From contig NYUU01000118.1 in assembly GCA_002684175.1 (NCBI GenBank), positions 1-7,644 on the forward strand: a stretch of DNA of 7,644 bases, read 5' to 3'. The notes under the pieces were generated by a model. The model ran no database searches. It saw only the letters and a list, made by a program, of their open reading frames with translations, and had not been told where the DNA came from. The position numbers were made by a program, and so were the translations under genes. This DNA is from Synechococcus sp. CPC35. GTDB lineage: Bacteria > Cyanobacteriota > Cyanobacteriia > PCC-6307 > Cyanobiaceae. Shown here piece after piece: positions 5,162 to 7,644 of this stretch (its first letter is position 1; each line of letters starts with the position of its first letter).

Positions 5162-5323
5162 ATGAATTTAATTAATATACTAGTATTATTTTCGTTACCA
5201 TTTGGTATCGTAGGATGGTACATTCTGTTTAATGATACAACTGATAGGTCAATATGGAAGAAGATTCATTCTTTCATGAAATGTGGTAGGCTCCATAAAG
5301 TTATTAGAAAATCTCTTACTTAG
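5162..5323 (+). CDS. possible 53-residue membrane protein on the opposite strand
   Basis: This is the only plausible plus-strand gene. It begins MNLINILVLFSLPFGIVGWY with a hydrophobic segment at about 2-22, then has a short polar stretch and a strongly basic C-terminal part (IWKKIHSFMK, then GRLHKVIRKSLT). One membrane helix with a positive cytoplasmic tail is the natural reading. There is no Shine-Dalgarno sequence before the ATG. The ORF occupies a region with no convincing minus-strand frame and overlaps the end of the convergent 74-residue gene by eight bases. Its reality rests on composition and on filling the gap, so it is tentative. Confidence 0.4.
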   Translation: MNLINILVLFSLPFGIVGWYILFNDTTDRSIWKKIHSFMKCGRLHKVIRKSLT

Positions 5324-5540
5324 AATTTACTTTCTTGTATAAATCGTCAAGGTCTTCTTCGAGAGATTTAATACGCTCTTCTAAAAGTGGATGTTTTTCA
5401 AACCACTTCAATTCTTGTTTGATTATATCAAGACCTATTTTTTCTTCTAAGTACTTATCTATTTGTAGTATTTTAGGATGATTCTTTACATATGGTATCA
5501 TAAGAACAACCTTAAATAGGATTGTTAATATCTTAAACAT
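5316..5540 (-). CDS. 74-residue protein with hydrophobic N-terminus and coiled coil, unknown function
   Basis: Residues 1-18 (MFKILTILFKVVLMIPYV) are hydrophobic, either a membrane anchor or an uncleaved signal; no cleavage site is evident. Residues about 26-72 are charged and helical with heptad-like Leu/Ile spacing (LLEERIKSLEEDLDDLYKKV), pointing to a short coiled coil. The start shares one base with the regA stop (TAATG), so it is likely translated by coupling to regA. Its stop meets the plus-strand ORF tail to tail. I do not recognise the family. In T4 the DNA polymerase gene 43 follows regA; it is not here. Confidence 0.72.
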   Translation of the reverse strand: MFKILTILFKVVLMIPYVKNHPKILQIDKYLEEKIGLDIIKQELKWFEKHPLLEERIKSLEEDLDDLYKKVNSK

Positions 5541-5938
5541 TACTTGTTAACTACTCCAATGTTGTACTTTGGAATCAAATCCCATTCAGATTTTTCTTTA
5601 TGTGGAAGGACTTTTATCTGGGACATTGGTGCTATTGGGTCTTGATGGTTATTAGATATAACCTTGAGTAATCCCCATTCTTCTAGAAGTTTTGCAATTG
5701 CATTTCTTCTACCGATATCAGATTCAATTAGAGAGCTATCTTTACCATCTAGTAAAAACAATTCTTTAAAATGTACGAGATAGTATCTACCTCTTTTGTG
5801 AAGTATGTGGCAAGATTGGTAAAGTATTTTTTCTTTTCTGGATGCAACACCGATTCGTGTTAAGGTTTCTTTAACTTTTAAAAAATCATCCTGTTGTTTT
5901 AACTCTACCTCTACCATGTTGGAGAGGTCGTAACTCAT
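5540..5938 (-). CDS. regA: RegA translational repressor
   Basis: A 132-residue homologue of T4 RegA, the RNA-binding protein that represses translation of many early phage mRNAs by covering their initiation regions. The match to T4 is close: DDFLKVKETLTRIGVASRKE (17-36), LYQSCHILHKRG (39-50), YYLVHFKEL (52-60), a Leu-Leu-Glu-x-Trp-Gly-Leu block (84-90), and EWDLIPKYNIG (118-128). The ATG at 5938 is chosen because GGGAG lies seven bases upstream and the codon shares a base with the gp62 stop. T4 RegA begins at the equivalent of Met8, so this product has a seven-residue extension; Met8 lacks a ribosome site. It follows gene 62 as in T4. It probably acts in the cytoplasm on early messages, possibly including its own operon. 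Confidence 0.95.
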   Translation of the reverse strand: MSYDLSNMVEVELKQQDDFLKVKETLTRIGVASRKEKILYQSCHILHKRGRYYLVHFKELFLLDGKDSSLIESDIGRRNAIAKLLEEWGLLKVISNNHQDPIAPMSQIKVLPHKEKSEWDLIPKYNIGVVNK

Positions 5939-6315
5939 TACTGTCTCCCACCTATTTTCATTCTCTCTTTCATAATTTTTATTTCCTTTGCAGTTAGAAT
6001 TTTAGAATATTCTTCTGCTTTAGATATCGAACAGTCATAATAACTTTGGATGACTTTCATATCTTCCAATACTCTAGGTTTACTCCATTTGGAGAACCTT
6101 TTTCTTTTTCTAAGAGTATTTAGGAAATAATGAAATTGAAGAGTCGAATCTAGGTGAGACTTCGAGTTCATTTCGTTAACATACATGATACAGTCTTGGT
6201 GATAACTAAGACTTTTGTTGGTAAGGAATGCTGAATAACCTTTATCTGCAACCTCATCTACCATGATATCTTTCTTGGTATAGGTTACTGCATTTACAAA
6301 ATCAAAGGGATTCAT
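5938..6315 (-). CDS. 62: sliding-clamp loader small subunit (gp62)
   Basis: A 125-residue protein resembling the short form of gp62 found in marine T4-like phages (T4 gp62 itself is 187 residues). With gp44 it forms the clamp loader that puts the gp45 sliding clamp on primed DNA. Recognisable parts are the start MNPFDFVNAV, SLSYHQDCIMYVNEMNS (35-51), and the conserved basic block RKRKRFSKWSKP (69-80), comparable to RGKRYGKWAK in T4. The family is divergent, so the call also leans on position directly before regA. Of two adjacent ATGs, the one at 6315 is preferred because GGAG lies six bases upstream; the one at 6318 is too close. It overlaps the Endo VII-like gene by 14 bases and shares one base with regA. 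The partner gene 44 is not in the window. Confidence 0.85.
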   Translation of the reverse strand: MNPFDFVNAVTYTKKDIMVDEVADKGYSAFLTNKSLSYHQDCIMYVNEMNSKSHLDSTLQFHYFLNTLRKRKRFSKWSKPRVLEDMKVIQSYYDCSISKAEEYSKILTAKEIKIMKERMKIGGRQ

Positions 6316-6754
6316 CATTTACTCCATATTTTTCTAAGTACTTTGCAAGAGTACGAAGAGTTTTAGGAGATTCACAACGACCTACAGTGTTGTTACAATA
6401 ATCACAAAGATACTCTCTTGGTGTTAAATTGTTGTGGTCGTGGTCTAATCTCCAAACTGTTTTACTTCTATTAGTATACTGGAAAGACTTCCATTTGTCC
6501 AGTATTTTCTTTTCTGTCATTTGACAGCCAGGACATTCATAATCTTTATCTGGAAAAGGAATAGTCTTTTTCATCTTTCTAAGTGCAGTAGATTGTATTT
6601 TTGCACATGATTTGCAAAAGTTATAAGTCTGTGGAATGTCTCCTTTATTGAATGCTCTATGACCAAACTCTGTTATGTGTTTACTTTCATCACATTTTAC
6701 ACATACTTTATTTTCATCTTCTGTGTATCCTAAGATTTCTTGAAGATAGTTCAC
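6302..6754 (-). CDS. Endonuclease VII-like (His-Me/HNH) nuclease
   Basis: A 150-residue protein with the recombination endonuclease VII signature. A zinc pair Cys74/Cys77 (ECPGC) is followed by the active-site block WRLDHDHNNL (101-110) and the second zinc pair Cys117/Cys120 in LCDYCNNTVG. This matches T4 Endo VII (Cys23, Cys26, Asp40, His41, His43, Cys58, Cys61, Asn62), the metal-dependent resolvase that cuts branched DNA before packaging. An extra N-terminal zinc-ribbon-like unit has Cys18/Cys21 and Cys47/Cys50. The start is a GTG at 6754 that overlaps the upstream stop (GTGA). It lies between the transglycosylase-like gene and gene 62, where T4 has gene 44. It could be the phage resolvase (gp49 role), or a free-standing homing-type relative, since this fold is often mobile in phages. 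The T4 dimerisation domain after the nuclease core is mostly absent: only 26 residues follow the motif. Confidence 0.87.
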   Translation of the reverse strand: MNYLQEILGYTEDENKVCVKCDESKHITEFGHRAFNKGDIPQTYNFCKSCAKIQSTALRKMKKTIPFPDKDYECPGCQMTEKKILDKWKSFQYTNRSKTVWRLDHDHNNLTPREYLCDYCNNTVGRCESPKTLRTLAKYLEKYGVNDESL

Positions 6755-7644
6755 TCAAAAAATCCATCTAAAGTATTAGAAAAATGTTCTTCTAGTTTAT
6801 CTTGTTTACCTTGTAGTGGTAACCAATGATTTAGAAAATCGTCATAACTTTGTATCGATGCAAGACCTTTTGAATTAGTTAGAGTTGGGTCTTGAACATA
6901 CTTGTTTACCCAGTCCATGAAGTGTTCTACTACTTGCATTTGATTGAAGAATGGTAGTAGTTTAGAACCATCAAGTCCTATGTCTGAGTTGTATAATCTA
7001 TTCTTCTCTACATTCTTGTCACTCCATTTTGTAGATTCTTGTATCAAGAAATCGAAATCATTGATACCGAATTGTTGGAATGCACTTTTGTTTGACTCAT
7101 ATAAGTCTGCAAATACTGGTACAAGTTGTGTTTTATAAAGTTCTTCTTTTGACTTCTTAGTTCTAGCTGGACTATCCATATCGATATTGTTCCAGTCTTT
7201 GTCTCGATATCTGGAAAAGAACCATGAGTTTGCTTGGGTAGATGAATCGTAAGATACATTCTTTACAAAATCAAAGTAGTTTGGTGATACAAAAAATGGT
7301 ATCATCATTTCATGTGAACCTACACCCAACAAGTGAATGTTTTCTTTAAGTTCCATAGGAATGTCAAACTCTTTGACTGCATAAATCATTTCTGCACGAT
7401 TTGTAAATCCGATACCAGAACATGCAGATGATAATGATATACCAGTACATTTTGATAACTCATCGTTAGTCATTCCACCCACAATAGTTTCAATGTATTC
7501 TTTATATGATGATAGGTCTTGACCCTGTACAATCAGAGATATCTTTGCATCTGAACCCATTTGGTCAAATAGTTCAATCTGTCTTTTGCAATTTACCATA
7601 GTAGACATTGCTTTGTCTTTAACTAAATCTCTAACAAACCTTCT
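6751..7644 (-). CDS. tRNA-guanine transglycosylase / DpdA-like protein, 5' end outside window
   Basis: The C-terminal 297 codons; the frame stays open through the window edge, so an ATG at 7608 (MSTMVNCKRQ) is probably internal. Numbering from that Met, hallmarks of the TGT fold follow in the right order: LIVQGQD (25-31; family IVQGG), a GISLSSACSG segment (56-65) at the GGLAVG position, HLLGVGSHE (92-100; family MGVGTPED), and NVSYDSSTQ (117-125), where Asp121 would be the catalytic nucleophile. TGT enzymes swap a guanine for a 7-deazaguanine base in tRNA; phage and bacterial DpdA do so in DNA. The usual TGT zinc site (CxCxxC with a later His) is absent. A DNA-modifying enzyme that shields the phage genome from restriction is plausible, but tRNA cannot be excluded. 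No other deazaguanine genes are visible. The 4-base overlap with the nuclease gene suggests co-translation. Confidence 0.68.
   Translation of the reverse strand, partial: RRFVRDLVKDKAMSTMVNCKRQIELFDQMGSDAKISLIVQGQDLSSYKEYIETIVGGMTNDELSKCTGISLSSACSGIGFTNRAEMIYAVKEFDIPMELKENIHLLGVGSHEMMIPFFVSPNYFDFVKNVSYDSSTQANSWFFSRYRDKDWNNIDMDSPARTKKSKEELYKTQLVPVFADLYESNKSAFQQFGINDFDFLIQESTKWSDKNVEKNRLYNSDIGLDGSKLLPFFNQMQVVEHFMDWVNKYVQDPTLTNSKGLASIQSYDDFLNHWLPLQGKQDKLEEHFSNTLDGFFE

Noticed and set aside
7044..7259. Minus-strand frame of 71 codons inside the TGT-like gene
   Set aside because: It is an out-of-frame shadow of a well-supported coding region.

Overview
The window looks like part of the genome of a T4-like (myovirus-type) bacteriophage, probably of a marine Gram-negative host. 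The evidence is a RegA translational repressor next to the small clamp-loader subunit gp62 (the T4 order 62-regA), an Endo VII-type nuclease, two exact copies of the T4 late-promoter octamer TATAAATA, AT-rich DNA, and tightly packed overlapping genes nearly all on the minus strand. The outer-membrane lipoprotein and secreted proteins point to a diderm host. A marine host (SAR11-like or another streamlined bacterium) is inferred from the low GC and the phage-borne IscA-like gene; the sequence does not prove it.

Layout, in the direction of transcription (minus strand, from position 7644 down to 1). (1) Replication and nucleic-acid block, 7644-5316: the C-terminal part of a tRNA-guanine-transglycosylase/DpdA-like protein that runs off the window edge, an Endo VII-like HNH nuclease, gp62, RegA, and a small membrane/coiled-coil protein. 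The genes overlap by one to a few bases, which suggests translational coupling. (2) Switch region, 5323-5073: a small plus-strand membrane ORF and an intergenic stretch with an inverted repeat and a late-promoter octamer on the minus strand. (3) Small block, 5072-4323: a 79-aa unknown protein, a 59-aa membrane protein and an A-type Fe-S carrier (IscA/ErpA family), ending in a palindrome. (4) Curli-like cassette, 4288-1: a clean late promoter with a 14-nt leader and a strong ribosome site, two tandem paralogous one-helix membrane proteins (holin-like topology), CsgF, CsgG, a curlin-repeat protein, a FecR-domain protein, and a second curlin-repeat protein cut by the window edge.

The most notable feature is the cassette. 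It holds the outer-membrane amyloid secretion pore (CsgG), its extracellular cap and nucleation factor (CsgF), and what look like its own substrates (two signal-peptide-bearing curlin-repeat proteins), with a FecR-domain protein between them, all behind a phage late promoter. CsgG and CsgF are confident calls from direct similarity to the E. coli proteins. The curlin-like calls rest on the repeat pattern. No CsgE, CsgC or CsgD is visible. Possible roles, all inferred, are an amyloid fibre or plug made late in infection, outer-membrane permeabilisation at lysis together with the two membrane proteins, or secretion of a product that blocks or attracts other phages or cells.

No tRNA, rRNA, CRISPR array, integrase or insertion sequence was seen.
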